Of a stretch of 51,316 bases of DNA, positions 1-7,478 are shown piece by piece; the first letter of the stretch is position 1; each line of letters starts with the position of its first letter. Source of the DNA: an uncultured Eubacteriales bacterium (lineage in GTDB: Bacteria > Bacillota > Clostridia > Oscillospirales > Acutalibacteraceae). The translations under genes were made by a program, and so were the position numbers. A model generated the notes under the pieces. That model was not told the DNA's origin. It searched no databases and was given only the letters and a program-made list of their open reading frames with translations. The stretch spans positions 1 through 51,316 of the forward strand of contig CAKSCM010000013.1 in NCBI GenBank assembly GCA_934444365.1, given 5' to 3'.

Positions 1-569
1 CCCCAGCAATAAGAGTCGTTGCCTGTTATATATCCCTTATTCCGGATGGCATCCCATTCGTTGTTTTCCGGGATAACTGTGCCGTCCTCGGAAACTCCGC
101 TTCCCACCGTGGGCGCACGTAAAGTATAGGTTAATCCGCCGCTCTCAAAGGGCTTTCCGAAAATATTGCCGCCCCAATACAGTCCGTCCCAATCAGTACC
201 GATTTTCAAAGCCTCCGCAGAAACAAACAGGCGATGGTCATAGCAATAACCGTACGGCGCATCGCTGTCCGTTGCCGCCGACGCGGCAGCGGAGGAATCG
301 GCGTTCCCTGCCGAAGCGGCGCTGAGCACATAGGAATCCACCGTTCCGACATAAACGAACGATTCATAGTATTTGTAGAAACCGTTGATCATACCTCTTA
401 TTTGAAACCAATAGGTTTCGCCCTCCGTGAGGGAAAGCGGCTCAGCCGATTGCTCAATATTAGCGGACGGTTGAGCGGTCTGTGCAGTCTGTGCCACCGT
501 AATCAGCGGCATAATAACAGACAGCAGCATACAAAGAGTCAGCAGTATACTAAGTATTCGTTTCTTCAT
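1..569 (-). CDS. Secreted protein, N-terminal part (cut by window start)
   Basis: The reading frame is open from an ATG at 569 to the window edge, about 189 residues, so the C-terminus is missing. The first 25-30 residues form a classical signal peptide: MKKR, a long Leu/Ile/Met core, then an Ala-Gln-Thr-rich stretch that could be cleaved. The mature part is rich in Gly, Ser, Tyr and Trp, with an Ala/Ser-rich segment near residues 80-95. I recognise no family. Its ATG lies inside the stop of the upstream tetR gene (AATGA), which implies translational coupling and shared regulation. It is probably an envelope or extracellular protein controlled by, or sensed with, the TetR protein. Confidence 0.8.
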   Translation of the reverse strand, partial: MKKRILSILLTLCMLLSVIMPLITVAQTAQTAQPSANIEQSAEPLSLTEGETYWFQIRGMINGFYKYYESFVYVGTVDSYVLSAASAGNADSSAAASAATDSDAPYGYCYDHRLFVSAEALKIGTDWDGLYWGGNIFGKPFESGGLTYTLRAPTVGSGVSEDGTVIPENNEWDAIRNKGYITGNDSYCW

Positions 570-1168
570 TTTGCGTTACCTCCGTTCAGATATTGTGAGC
601 GGTATTTATCTGCAAACAGGGCAACTCCCTGCTTTAAAACCTCCATCTGGGTTTTCAGATAATATTCGTCCTCAAACATGGCATAGTGTACACAGGCGCG
701 GACGAATATAAAAATCAGCGGCGTGATGACCGTATAGGGAATGCCGATCTTCGGCTCCAGCCGCTTGGCATACTCGGTATAGCGCTCGTTGACGCCCTCA
801 AAAAATTTCTTGCCGTGCTCGATATACTTCGGATGGGTATAGACCTGATACATAAGACGATATTTTTTGCCGTGCTTTTTTGCCGTCCAATAAGGCACTT
901 CTTTCACAAATCGGACAACATCCTTGGGATCGGTGGGCGCCATCTCCATAAAATCGTCCTCGACCTTTTCCATACAGTATGCGGTCGACTCAATAATCAG
1001 CTCGTCAAGGTTTTTAAAATACGAATACAGGTTTGCCTTTGTGCAGCCGCATGCATCGGCAAGCGCTTTGATTCCCGTACCCGTCAGACCGTTTTCGGCA
1101 TAGCATTCAAAGCATTTCTCCATCATTTCGCGCTTGCGCGCGTTGTGCTGTTGCTCCGTAGTTTTCAT
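566..1168 (-). CDS. TetR/AcrR-family transcriptional regulator
   Basis: This is a 200-residue protein of normal TetR length. The N-terminal helix-turn-helix is at about residues 32-52 (GIKALADACG, then TKANLYSYFKN), the typical TetR recognition helix. The C-terminal ligand-binding half is rich in aromatic residues. The start is supported by AAGGAG upstream and a sigma-A promoter at 1210-1238. The TGA stop overlaps the ATG of the secreted protein by four bases. TetR proteins usually repress their own operon and release on binding a small molecule. Autoregulation is plausible because an imperfect inverted repeat lies between promoter and start, but the ligand is unknown. Confidence 0.9.
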   Translation of the reverse strand: MKTTEQQHNARKREMMEKCFECYAENGLTGTGIKALADACGCTKANLYSYFKNLDELIIESTAYCMEKVEDDFMEMAPTDPKDVVRFVKEVPYWTAKKHGKKYRLMYQVYTHPKYIEHGKKFFEGVNERYTEYAKRLEPKIGIPYTVITPLIFIFVRACVHYAMFEDEYYLKTQMEVLKQGVALFADKYRSQYLNGGNAK

Positions 1169-1189
1169 ATTGATTTTCTCCTTATAATA

Positions 1190-1238
1190 CCGACCGTTCG
1201 TTTATAATTATTATATCACAGAAAACCGAGTATTTCAA
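1190..1238 (-). promoter_or_regulatory. tetR promoter with imperfect operator
   Basis: On the minus strand TTGAAA (1233-1238) and TATAAT (1210-1215) are 17 bases apart. Just downstream, centred at 1195/1196, is an imperfect palindrome CGACC/GTTCG with AT-rich flanks, a position suited to TetR autorepression. The promoter is clear by sequence; the operator is an inference. Confidence 0.6.
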
Positions 1239-1382
1239 GAACAAAGCTCATAAAATATGAGAAAAATCAGCCGTTAAAGCTGTTTTTCATTAACGCCAAC
1301 CACTCTTTTCATTAATACTAAGTAATTTCGAAAGCACTGCGTTCAGATCTGATTTCACATTCTGAATTTTTTGCCTTCTTTC

Positions 1383-1441
1383 GGCAAAAGAAAAAGGCGT
1401 TCTTCCGAAAACCAATCGAAAAAACACCTTTATACAATTAC
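1383..1441 (-). terminator. Rho-independent terminator of pduL
   Basis: On the minus strand a stem of about 14 pairs (AAAGGTGTTTTTTC with GGAAGAACGCCTTT) is followed by TTTTCTTTT. It lies 50 bases past the pduL stop. The rest of 1239-1490 shows no convincing gene; the 60-codon frame there overlaps this hairpin. Confidence 0.65.
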
Positions 1442-1490
1442 ATTTTACCGTACCCATTTGACGGTACAGCACTTAAAAAACAAAAATCTA

Positions 1491-2063
1491 TTAAAGAATT
1501 TCGCCTTCCATGCCGGGTTTTAAAGCTGCGGCATTGCATTCGTCGGTATCAATATGCATTGCAAGGGAGAATTTATCGCTTACCCTTACAACAACATCGC
1601 CGAATACCGTCTCGCGCTCGGTTCCGGTAACCTTTACCGAAACAATCTGTTTATTCTCAAGGCCGTATTTCTCGGCATCGGCCGGGGTCATGTGAATATG
1701 ACGCTTGGCAACGATTACGCCGTGATCAAGCTCAACCTCGCCGCACGGTCCTACGACCTTGCAGCCGGGAGTACCGTCAGTGTCGCCCGACTCCCTTATA
1801 AAAGGAGCAATACCGAGCGAACGGGCGTCGGTAAGTGATATTTCAAGCTGGGTTTCGGGACGCTCGGGTCCGAGAATTGATATACCGGCCATTTCTTTTT
1901 TGGGGCCTACTACGGTTACCCTCTCCTGACATGCAAACTGTCCGGGCTGGGAGAGATCCTTTTTCGGGGTGAGCTGGTAGCCCTTTCCGAAAAGAACATC
2001 CAGATCCTCGCGGCTCACATGAATGTGACGGGCCGATGTCTCAATAAGAACGGTTTTTTTCAT
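1491..2063 (-). CDS. pduL: Phosphate propanoyltransferase (PduL-type phosphotransacylase)
   Basis: It exchanges CoA and phosphate on acetyl or propanoyl groups, giving acyl-phosphate for ATP synthesis by an acyl kinase. The 190 residues match the usual PduL core. The two zinc-binding repeats are visible as ARHIHVS (His13, His15) and KRHIHMT (His122, His124). Microcompartment PduL proteins carry an N-terminal encapsulation peptide. This one starts directly with the core, and no shell genes are nearby, so a cytosolic housekeeping Pta role is likely. The RBS is AGGAG about 8 bases before the ATG. It is a monocistronic unit ending at the hairpin at 1383-1441. Confidence 0.92.
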   Translation of the reverse strand: MKKTVLIETSARHIHVSREDLDVLFGKGYQLTPKKDLSQPGQFACQERVTVVGPKKEMAGISILGPERPETQLEISLTDARSLGIAPFIRESGDTDGTPGCKVVGPCGEVELDHGVIVAKRHIHMTPADAEKYGLENKQIVSVKVTGTERETVFGDVVVRVSDKFSLAMHIDTDECNAAALKPGMEGEIL

Positions 2064-2087
2064 TTTTTTGCAACTCCTAAATAAATA

Positions 2088-2140
2088 TTAAAGTCTCCGC
2101 CGGTAAATTTCGGCGGTTTAAGACTCTTTTTACATCACTT
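2088..2140. repeat. Hairpin in the pduL 5' leader
   Basis: The strand-symmetric stem CCGCCG/CGGCGG with an 8-base loop is extended by AGTCT/AGACT. It falls in the untranslated leader of pduL on the minus strand. On the plus strand it is followed by CTTTTT like a terminator, but no rightward gene lies upstream. It is either a leader structure or a barrier to read-through into udg. Confidence 0.4.
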
Positions 2141-2159
2141 TTGTATTCGCAATATACAC

Positions 2160-2188
2160 TTGTTAAATAAAGGCTTTTATGTTAAACT
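2160..2188 (+). promoter_or_regulatory. Promoter of the uracil-DNA glycosylase gene
   Basis: TTGTTA (2160-2165) and TAAACT (2183-2188) are 17 bases apart, about 40 bases before the ATG at 2229. Confidence 0.5.
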
Positions 2189-2228
2189 TAAATACAAATA
2201 AAGCAAACAGAAAGTAAAGGTAAAACCT

Positions 2229-2807
2229 ATGTACGAAAGCTTTGAAGAATTAAAAACACAGTGCCTTAAATGCGAAAAATGCGAGCTGAGTAAAACCCGC
2301 ACGAATGTTGTCTTCGGCGTCGGCAACGAGCACGCAAAACTCATGTTCATCGGCGAAGGACCGGGAGAAAATGAGGATCTTCAGGGCGAGCCGTTTGTCG
2401 GGCGCGCCGGGAAGCTGCTTGACAAATTCATCGCCTCAATAGGCCTTAGCCGTGAGGATGTTTATATAGCAAACATGGTAAAATGCCGTCCGCCGAAAAA
2501 CCGCGATCCCCTTCCCGAGGAACAGGAAGCCTGCATAGGTTACTTGCGCGAGCAGGTAAGGCACATAAGACCGCATATGATAGTTTGCCTCGGCAGAATA
2601 TCGGCACAGCGCCTGATATCGCCCGACTTTAAGGTAACACGTCAGCACGGCGAATGGGTGAATAAAAACGGTACCCTCATGATGGGAACCTTTCATCCGG
2701 CGGCGCTGCTTAGAAATCCGAACAATAAGCCGGCCGCTTTCGAGGATTTTTTGAAGATCCGCGAAGAGCTTGACCGAATCGAAAAATTAGAAAGAAAAGC
2801 CGAATAA
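2229..2807 (+). CDS. Uracil-DNA glycosylase, family 4 (Fe-S type)
   Basis: It removes uracil from DNA in base-excision repair. The 192 residues carry the family-4 iron-sulfur ligands: Cys15-x2-Cys18 and Cys86-x15-Cys102. The active-site motif follows as GEGPGENED (about 43-50), then GRAGKLLD, with the late motif HPAALLRNP. These features separate it from family-1 Ung, which lacks the Fe-S cluster. The gene is convergent with the exporter gene at 2787-3326, and the two 3' ends overlap by 21 bases. It is likely cytoplasmic and constitutive from its own promoter. Confidence 0.93.
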   Translation: MYESFEELKTQCLKCEKCELSKTRTNVVFGVGNEHAKLMFIGEGPGENEDLQGEPFVGRAGKLLDKFIASIGLSREDVYIANMVKCRPPKNRDPLPEEQEACIGYLREQVRHIRPHMIVCLGRISAQRLISPDFKVTRQHGEWVNKNGTLMMGTFHPAALLRNPNNKPAAFEDFLKIREELDRIEKLERKAE

Positions 2808-3326
2808 TCCCGGAATAAGATATGTAAGGGTAAGCATTATTGCCGACGCAAGCACCACACCGGCGGCTATAGCCGGCATTGAGCTACGGAACCTGATGTC
2901 AAAAATATCGGCCGCCAGCGCACCGGTCCATGCACCGGTTCCGGGAAGCGGTATTCCGACAAAAATTATAAGCCCGATTATTTTACCCGTTTGCAGCTTT
3001 GAGCCTTTTTTACGTGTTCTTGCTTCAAGCTTTTCGACCCACCGTGCAATACGTTTATTCTTTTTCAACAGGTTGAAAATTTTACGGATAAATAAAAGCA
3101 CAAATGGTATGGGGAGTAAATTTCCGATTATGCATATCGGCACCGCGACAAAGGGCGATATATTTAAAATCGCCGCCGCGATCAGACCGCCGCGAAGCTC
3201 AAGAATAGGCATAAGAGAAATTATAAAAACCACAAGCTCCGGAGCAATTCCGCGCTCGGTAAAAAAATTTGTCAGAGTATCGGCCAAGGGTTTGTCCTCC
3301 GATGAATGATTAGCTTTTAGTTTCAC
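2787..3326 (-). CDS. Small multidrug-export family membrane protein (COG2426)
   Basis: A 179-residue polytopic membrane protein with about four hydrophobic segments. It has the family motifs ELRGGL near residue 43, a basic cytoplasmic loop (KKNKRIARWVEKLEARTRKKG), and GIPLPGTGAWTG. The latter matches the putative small multi-drug export family (Pfam Sm_multidrug_ex). The transported substrate of this family is not established, so the name is historical. The first 15 residues before the hydrophobic part are charged and could be shortened by a later start. It ends inside the convergent udg gene. Confidence 0.8.
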   Translation of the reverse strand: MKLKANHSSEDKPLADTLTNFFTERGIAPELVVFIISLMPILELRGGLIAAAILNISPFVAVPICIIGNLLPIPFVLLFIRKIFNLLKKNKRIARWVEKLEARTRKKGSKLQTGKIIGLIIFVGIPLPGTGAWTGALAADIFDIRFRSSMPAIAAGVVLASAIMLTLTYLIPGLFGFSF

Positions 3327-3443
3327 AAGATAAGCTTAGTACATTTTATCACAATTTCATCCTGATATCAACCAGAAAATAAGGCGGCGGCGCGATATAT
3401 CATTATATTTTACACACATTTTACGAAAGGTCAGATTTAATAA

Positions 3444-4391
3444 ATGAACATAGTAATTCTTGACGGATATACAACCAACCCGGGAGACATATCGTGGGGG
3501 CTTTTCGAGCAGCTCGGCGATCTCACGGTTTACGATTACACGGCCGAAGAGGAAATTTGCGAGCGCGTAAAGGATGCCGATATAATAATATCAAATAAAA
3601 CGGTTTTCTCGCGTGAAACACTTAAAAAAATCGCCCGTGCAAAATACATAGGCCTTATATCAACCGGCTACAATGTAGTCGACGTACAAGCGGCGGCTGA
3701 TTACGGTATAACGGTTACAAATGCTCCGGGATACAGCACCGATGCGGTTGCTCAGCACACCTTTGCACTGTTACTCGAAATGACAAATGCCGTCGGACTC
3801 CACAACGCCGCAGTTCATGCCGGCGAATGGTCGGATGACAGGAGATTTTGCTTTTGGCGTTCTCCCCTGCACGAGCTTGCCGGAAAAACACTCGGTATAA
3901 TCGGATTCGGCAGCATAGGCTCCAAGGTTGCCGAAATAGCAAGAGCCTTTTCGATGAATGTCATATACACCTCCCGTACCGATAAGCATTCAGACTTTGC
4001 ACGTTTTGTATCGGCGGATGAGCTGTTTAAAATGAGCGACATTATTTCTTTGCACTGTCCCCTGACCGATGATACAAAAGAGATAATCAACGCCGAAACG
4101 CTTTCTAAAATGAAAGACACCGCTTATATCATAAACACGGCACGCGGCGGACTGATCAACGCCGACGATCTTTTCGCCGCCTTAAAATCCGGCAAAATTG
4201 CAGGGGCGGCATGCGACGTAATGCTGCATGAACCGCCTGAGGACACCGACCCGCTTATTTCCCTTTCTAACTTTACGGTCACACCGCATATCGCCTGGGC
4301 AGCGAAGGAAACAAGAATAAGACTTATTGATATCGCCGCAAAAAATCTGATTTCCTATTTAAACGGTTCGCCGATAAACAAGGTAAATTAA
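3444..4391 (+). CDS. D-2-hydroxyacid dehydrogenase (glycerate/hydroxypyruvate type)
   Basis: It is a 315-residue NAD(P)-dependent oxidoreductase reducing a 2-keto acid. The Rossmann motif GFGSIG is at 154-159, within a segment typical of the family. The catalytic Arg sits in NTARGG (about 235) and the catalytic His in TPHIAWAA (about 283). The motif TGYNVVD near 75-80 is typical of the hydroxypyruvate/glycerate dehydrogenase branch rather than fermentative D-lactate dehydrogenase. The substrate cannot be fixed from sequence. It stands alone on the plus strand, with the RBS GAAAGG before the ATG. Confidence 0.88.
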   Translation: MNIVILDGYTTNPGDISWGLFEQLGDLTVYDYTAEEEICERVKDADIIISNKTVFSRETLKKIARAKYIGLISTGYNVVDVQAAADYGITVTNAPGYSTDAVAQHTFALLLEMTNAVGLHNAAVHAGEWSDDRRFCFWRSPLHELAGKTLGIIGFGSIGSKVAEIARAFSMNVIYTSRTDKHSDFARFVSADELFKMSDIISLHCPLTDDTKEIINAETLSKMKDTAYIINTARGGLINADDLFAALKSGKIAGAACDVMLHEPPEDTDPLISLSNFTVTPHIAWAAKETRIRLIDIAAKNLISYLNGSPINKVN

Positions 4392-4582
4392 TTTTAAAAA
4401 ACAAAAAAATACAGGGTAACTGCAACCGCCACTTATGACATGAAAATAAAAAACAATGAAATAACAACCATTGATAAACGAATAGTTTTTTACTTGTATT
4501 TATTTTCTTTACAGCGAATTGCCGACGTGCTCCCAGGCAATAATTATTAATGAGAATTTTTTGCAAAGGGAGCGTTTATTCC

Positions 4583-4882
4583 ATGCAGTTCAACAAGGTC
4601 AGCATATGCGGCATAGATACCTCAAAACTTAAAACATTGAGCGAAAAAGAGAAAACCGAGCTTTTAAAAAAAGCTCACGACGGCGACACATACGCCCGAG
4701 ATGCGCTTGTATGCGGCAATTTAAAGCTTGTGCTGTCGGCCGTTCAGCGTTTTTCGTCAAGGGGCGAAAACCCTGACGACCTTTTTCAGGTTGGATGTGT
4801 AGGGCTTATAAAAGCGATAGACAACTTTGATACCTCTCTTGACGTGCGTTTTTCAACCTATGCCGTGCCGACGGAATATTAA
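4583..4882 (+). pseudogene. sigG: Truncated sporulation sigma factor G (N-terminal stub)
   Basis: The 99 residues align with the start of SigG: NKVSICGIDTSKL, then NLKLVLSAVQRF, DDLFQVGCVGLIKAIDNFD and FSTYAVP. These give the N-terminal tail and region 2.1-2.2, which binds core RNA polymerase. A normal SigG of about 260 residues continues with region 2.3-2.4, region 3 and region 4. Here the frame reads TEY-stop, and none of the frames over the next 150 bases resumes a sigma factor. The ATG at 4583 with AAAGGGAG upstream is preferred over the ATG at 4550. Neither spoIIGA nor sigE is adjacent. It is probably a decayed gene; a short core-binding peptide is an alternative. Confidence 0.8.
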
Positions 4883-5030
4883 TTACGAAAAAGCGCTGTA
4901 TAAAGAGGAAAAGCCGTTTTGCAAAAGGAGTATTTGAAAATTTAGTTTTTTTAATCACTTTTAATAAGAAAGAAATCGTACTGACAGATTAATACGGCAT
5001 TAAAAACCTTAAACAGTATAAAAGAGACAA

Positions 5031-5066
5031 AACGACCCGGAGCAAATAAACTCCGGGCCGTTTTTT
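5031..5066. terminator. Bidirectional terminator between sigG stub and gdhA
   Basis: The stem CCCGGAG/CTCCGGG with an 8-base loop is extended by AACG/CGTT. TTTTTT follows on the plus strand and CGTTTTG on the minus strand. It terminates gdhA and any rightward transcript of the sigG stub. Confidence 0.8.
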
Positions 5067-5101
5067 AATTACATTATGCCGATTGCATCAGTTTCGGGAC
5101 A

Positions 5102-6433
5102 TTAAACAACACCCTGGCTGAGCATTGCGGTTGCGACCTTTTCAAAGCCGGCGATATTGGCACCGACAACATAGTCGCCCTTAAAGCCATAGCGCTCGGC
5201 AGCATCGGCAGCCTTATCATGAATTCCGACCATTATGTCGTGAAGCTTCTTGTCAACCTCGTCAAAGGTCCAGGACATTCTCAGGGAGTTCTGGCTCATC
5301 TCAAGTGCCGAGGTCGCAACGCCGCCGGCGTTTGCAGCCTTACCCGGAGCAAAGATGATTCCGGCTTCCTGAATGACCTTTGTAGCTTCAAGGGTTGAAG
5401 GCATGTTAGCGCCCTCGCCTACCGCTATGCAACCGTTGTTGACAAGCATCTTGGCGTCGTTTTCGTCAAGCTCGTTCTGGGTAGCGCAAGGCAGCGCAAC
5501 ATCGCACTTAACGCTCCAAACGCCCTTGCCCTCGGTGTATTTTGCATCCTTATGGAAATCAAGATACTCCTTGATACGACCGCGCCTGACCTCTTTTATC
5601 TCCTTTACACAGGCGAGATCAATGCCGTTTGCGTCATAGATCCAGCCGTTGGAATCGCTCATTGTAACAACCTTTGCACCAAGCTGCTGAGCCTTTTCGC
5701 AGGCGTAAATGGCAACGTTACCAGCACCGGAGATTGCAACCGTCTTGCCGTCAAAGCTCTCGCCCTTGGTCTTTAAGGCCTCCTGCATGAAGTAAACAAG
5801 ACCGTAGCCTGTAGCCTCGGTACGAGCAAGGGAGCCGCCGTAGGTAAGACCCTTACCGGTAAGAACGCCCTCATAAAGTCCGGTTATGCGCTTGTACTGG
5901 CCGTACATATAGCCGATCTCACGTCCGCCCGTGCCGATATCGCCGGCAGGAACGTCGGTGAACTGGCCGATGTGTCTGTAAAGCTCGGTAATAAAGCTCT
6001 GGCAAAAACGCATGACCTCGTTATCGCTCTTGCCCTTAGGATCAAAATCGGAACCGCCCTTACCGCCGCCTATGGGCAATCCGGTAAGAGAGTTTTTGAA
6101 TATCTGCTCAAAACCGAGGAACTTGATTATTCCGAGGTTTACCGACGGATGAAGACGAATTCCGCCCTTATAAGGACCGATGGCGCTGTTGAACTGCACC
6201 CTGAATCCGCGATTGACCTGAACCTTGCCTTCATCATCTATCCACGGAACACGGAACATAATAACACGCTCCGGCTCGGTAAGGCGCTCGAGCAATGCGC
6301 TTTCCTCATACTCGGGATGCGCGTCGATGGCCGGCTTTAAGGATTCGAGAACCTCGGTTGCCGCCTGATGAAACTCAAATTCGCCCGGATTTTTGGCTAT
6401 AAGCCCTTCGAGCACTCTGCTTACATAAGACAT
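5102..6433 (-). CDS. gdhA: NADP-type glutamate dehydrogenase, hexameric
   Basis: It makes glutamate from 2-oxoglutarate and ammonium, or the reverse. The 443 residues match the roughly 445-450 of small hexameric bacterial GDH. Motifs seen are GPYKGGIRLHP, the catalytic-lysine segment GGGKGGSDFDPKGKS (Lys125), the aspartate segment DVPAGDIGTGGRE, and the dinucleotide-binding GAGNVA near 241. A strong promoter lies at 6492-6520 and a terminator directly follows, so it is a monocistronic, probably highly expressed unit. Cofactor preference for NADP is inferred from overall similarity to the GdhA type. Confidence 0.96.
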   Translation of the reverse strand: MSYVSRVLEGLIAKNPGEFEFHQAATEVLESLKPAIDAHPEYEESALLERLTEPERVIMFRVPWIDDEGKVQVNRGFRVQFNSAIGPYKGGIRLHPSVNLGIIKFLGFEQIFKNSLTGLPIGGGKGGSDFDPKGKSDNEVMRFCQSFITELYRHIGQFTDVPAGDIGTGGREIGYMYGQYKRITGLYEGVLTGKGLTYGGSLARTEATGYGLVYFMQEALKTKGESFDGKTVAISGAGNVAIYACEKAQQLGAKVVTMSDSNGWIYDANGIDLACVKEIKEVRRGRIKEYLDFHKDAKYTEGKGVWSVKCDVALPCATQNELDENDAKMLVNNGCIAVGEGANMPSTLEATKVIQEAGIIFAPGKAANAGGVATSALEMSQNSLRMSWTFDEVDKKLHDIMVGIHDKAADAAERYGFKGDYVVGANIAGFEKVATAMLSQGVV

Positions 6434-6491
6434 ATACTTTTCCCCTTTTCAAAACGCCTTTAAAATCAGCGTCAAAAAATTACCGTGTATT

Positions 6492-6520
6492 ATTATACAA
6501 CTTTTTCTCCTAATATGCAA
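6492..6520 (-). promoter_or_regulatory. gdhA promoter
   Basis: On the minus strand TTGCAT (6515-6520) and a perfect TATAAT (6492-6497) are 17 bases apart, about 60 bases before the gdhA ATG. Confidence 0.7.
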
Positions 6521-6534
6521 TAGAACACCGCATA

Positions 6535-7263
6535 TTATTTCATTTTTTCCGAAATACCTTTCATATTCTCGTATGCGAGCTTTAAGTATTTATAATCTTC
6601 CATATACTTATAAGCTGTTTGTTCGAGTTTTTCGTCGGTTATCGATTCCTTCATAATAACAGCACTTACAACAGCCGCGGCATTTTTGTCGCCGAGGGTA
6701 TAGTACTGGTTTAAAAGCTCGAAAAGTTTTTTAAGCCGCTTTTTGTCGTTTTGTTCAAGCAGCTCTCTCATGCAGACAACGGCGGTCTTCTCGAAAAAGT
6801 CAACATACAGACATTCGCCGTATTTACCGACGTGCTCCTGATAAGCCTCCTTGTACTGAGGGAATATGGTCAGAAAACGGCTGAGCAACCCCTCCAAGCT
6901 CATTGATGACTTCGCATCGCCGCTTATCGAAACGTCGCTCGTGCGCGATACGGTCTTTTTTGTACCCAAAAACTCGCCGAGTGTATCCGAAAAATCGTTA
7001 CCGATCGAAACGGCGTCGTTTACCGAATAATCCTCAGGAAAAAGCCACTCGGAAATTACCTTCCACTCCCCCGTTGCTTTGCCGTCCTCAACAGCGCCGC
7101 AATTGAGCTTAAAAAGCTTTTTCGCCTCATCAAAGCTGACCTTTACAGCCTGAGCGTCATTTGCAAAATAAGCGCCGTCCTCATTATCGACCGCCTTCAT
7201 TCCCTTGGCGGTAAGTACCGGCTCTATTATATCGATTATTTTATTGTAGGCTTCTATATTCAA
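6535..7263 (-). CDS. Conserved-type protein of unknown function
   Basis: A 242-residue acidic, soluble-looking protein without signal peptide or membrane helix. The N-terminal about 100 residues read as a mixed alpha/beta domain. A Ser/Thr-rich linker follows (about 105-120), then an alpha-helical C-terminal domain from FPQYKEAYQEHVGKYGE, rich in Leu, Tyr and Lys. The C-terminal helical part resembles small Firmicutes domains of unknown function, but I do not recognise a named family. It has its own excellent promoter (7298-7326) and lies upstream of gdhA in the same direction, with gdhA having a separate promoter. Confidence 0.75.
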   Translation of the reverse strand: MNIEAYNKIIDIIEPVLTAKGMKAVDNEDGAYFANDAQAVKVSFDEAKKLFKLNCGAVEDGKATGEWKVISEWLFPEDYSVNDAVSIGNDFSDTLGEFLGTKKTVSRTSDVSISGDAKSSMSLEGLLSRFLTIFPQYKEAYQEHVGKYGECLYVDFFEKTAVVCMRELLEQNDKKRLKKLFELLNQYYTLGDKNAAAVVSAVIMKESITDEKLEQTAYKYMEDYKYLKLAYENMKGISEKMK

Positions 7264-7297
7264 GTAAAAAACACCCTTTCGCCTAAAATCTCATAAT

Positions 7298-7326
7298 ATT
7301 ATACCATGTTAAAGACTGCATGTCAA
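7298..7326 (-). promoter_or_regulatory. Promoter of the unknown gene at 6535-7263
   Basis: Perfect TTGACA (7321-7326) and perfect TATAAT (7298-7303) on the minus strand, 17 bases apart, about 30 bases before the ATG. Confidence 0.75.
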
Positions 7327-7478
7327 AGGAATATTGTCCATAAAATCAAAGCACAGTGTTGTTTTTGGTTTTAAAGACAGCTTGAGGCGTTCTCTGCTGG
7401 GGCATCGGTAACCTATCTTGTCCGCAAATCATATAATTTAACTGTAGGGCCCTAAAAACAAATTAAGGAGTAATAATC

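Noticed and set aside
1290..1472. 60-codon frame on the minus strand after pduL
   Set aside because: It overlaps the pduL terminator hairpin, has no RBS and unusual composition.
7380..7478. Sporulation-type promoter (CATATAAT) before the DUF11 gene
   Set aside because: A CATATAAT-like box is present at about 7429-7436, but no matching upstream element at the right distance was found, so the claim cannot be supported.
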